Of a stretch of 64,000 nucleotides of DNA, positions 63,774-64,000 are shown in pieces (within the stretch, counting starts at the first letter, position 1; every line of letters starts with the position of its first letter). Origin of the DNA: RH-AL1 sp964244495 (GTDB lineage: Bacteria; Pseudomonadota; Alphaproteobacteria; Rhizobiales; Beijerinckiaceae); contig CAXTIU010000004.1 in NCBI GenBank assembly GCA_964244495.1, positions 62,001 to 126,000 of the forward strand, read 5' to 3'. The position numbers and the translations under genes were made by a program. The notes beneath the pieces were generated by a model. The model did not search any database and had not been told where the DNA came from. It saw nothing but the letters and a program-made list of their open reading frames with translations.

Positions 63774-64000
63774 GCTGACGTTTCCTACGGGTAGGTGGGA
63801 TGATCGTGAAGTGATGACCGCAAGCCGGGCGGGCCACAACCGGAAACGGCGGAATCATGACGCTCGAGGGGCACTCGGCCGAGCAGTGTAGCCGGTTGGC
63901 AACGAAACGGCGGTGGCCTCGCGTGCCGACGCTGAAGTAATGGCGGCGGGCCTCTATCCATTGCGGGATAGTCGGCCTAAAAGCCCGCAACCCTCACAGC

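Overview
This is a very GC-rich, densely packed chromosomal segment from an alphaproteobacterium, most likely of the order Hyphomicrobiales (Rhizobiales). The lineage call rests on gene neighbourhoods and family content: lptM-lysA-TIGR02302, miaB-phoH-ybeY-corC/tlyC-lnt-XRE regulator, rnd-lptC-lptA-lptB-rpoN, a DUF1036 gene next to pyruvate kinase, RegB/RegA (ActS/ActR), and the cell-cycle set CtrA, ChpT, SciP and GapR. The species cannot be named from the sequence. Many adjacent genes overlap by four bases (ATGA, GTGA or TTGA), so translational coupling is common.

Layout. 1-7200: end of a cytochrome P450, an RluA-type pseudouridine synthase, then lptM, lysA, a large Gln/Gly-rich TIGR02302 membrane protein and a cobalamin adenosyltransferase. 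7240-13630: etfB-etfA with a 3-hydroxyacyl-CoA dehydrogenase, a small unknown gene, an aldo/keto reductase, a type II NADH dehydrogenase and a secreted UbiC-like protein. 13720-18160: the lutABC lactate-oxidation operon, a PsiE protein and an exported cyclase-family hydrolase. 18324-26095: miaB-phoH-ybeY-tlyC-lnt, a conserved XRE regulator and an ECF sigma/anti-sigma pair. 26097-31760: xseA, a DUF2093 protein, RegA and RegB, and a two-gene ABC exporter. 31942-38608: PHA depolymerase, a 56-residue unknown protein, rpoN and the lptB-lptA-lptC-rnd group. 38707-43415: mmcB, rimI-tsaB, a DUF3140 protein, a NifU-type protein, chpT and an SDR enzyme.

43657-46552 is a mobile element, the clearest accessory DNA in the window. 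It has perfect 19-bp terminal inverted repeats and an 8-bp target duplication. It carries an IS1-like DDE transposase plus cargo: an intact Fic-domain protein (probable AMPylase) in visibly AT-richer DNA, a zinc-ribbon protein, and two coupled small genes. It sits inside a gene that is now a frameshifted remnant.

46999-63773: cysQ, an MFS transporter, an EipA (DUF1134) protein, a coiled-coil membrane protein, pyk with a DUF1036 protein, an N-formylglutamate amidohydrolase, gapR, a methyltransferase coupled to mnmA, sciP, a YbhN-family membrane protein, fliJ divergent from ctrA, and two related outer-membrane beta-barrel genes flanking rimO.

How genes work together. ChpT, CtrA, SciP and GapR are all parts of the alphaproteobacterial cell-cycle circuit, and a textbook CtrA box (TTAA-N7-TTAAC) lies just upstream of chpT. 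LptA, LptB, LptC, LptM and RpoN link LPS export with sigma-54 regulation. EtfAB, LutABC, NDH-2, PHA depolymerase and RegAB point to respiratory and storage-carbon metabolism under redox control. I saw no rRNA, tRNA or CRISPR array.
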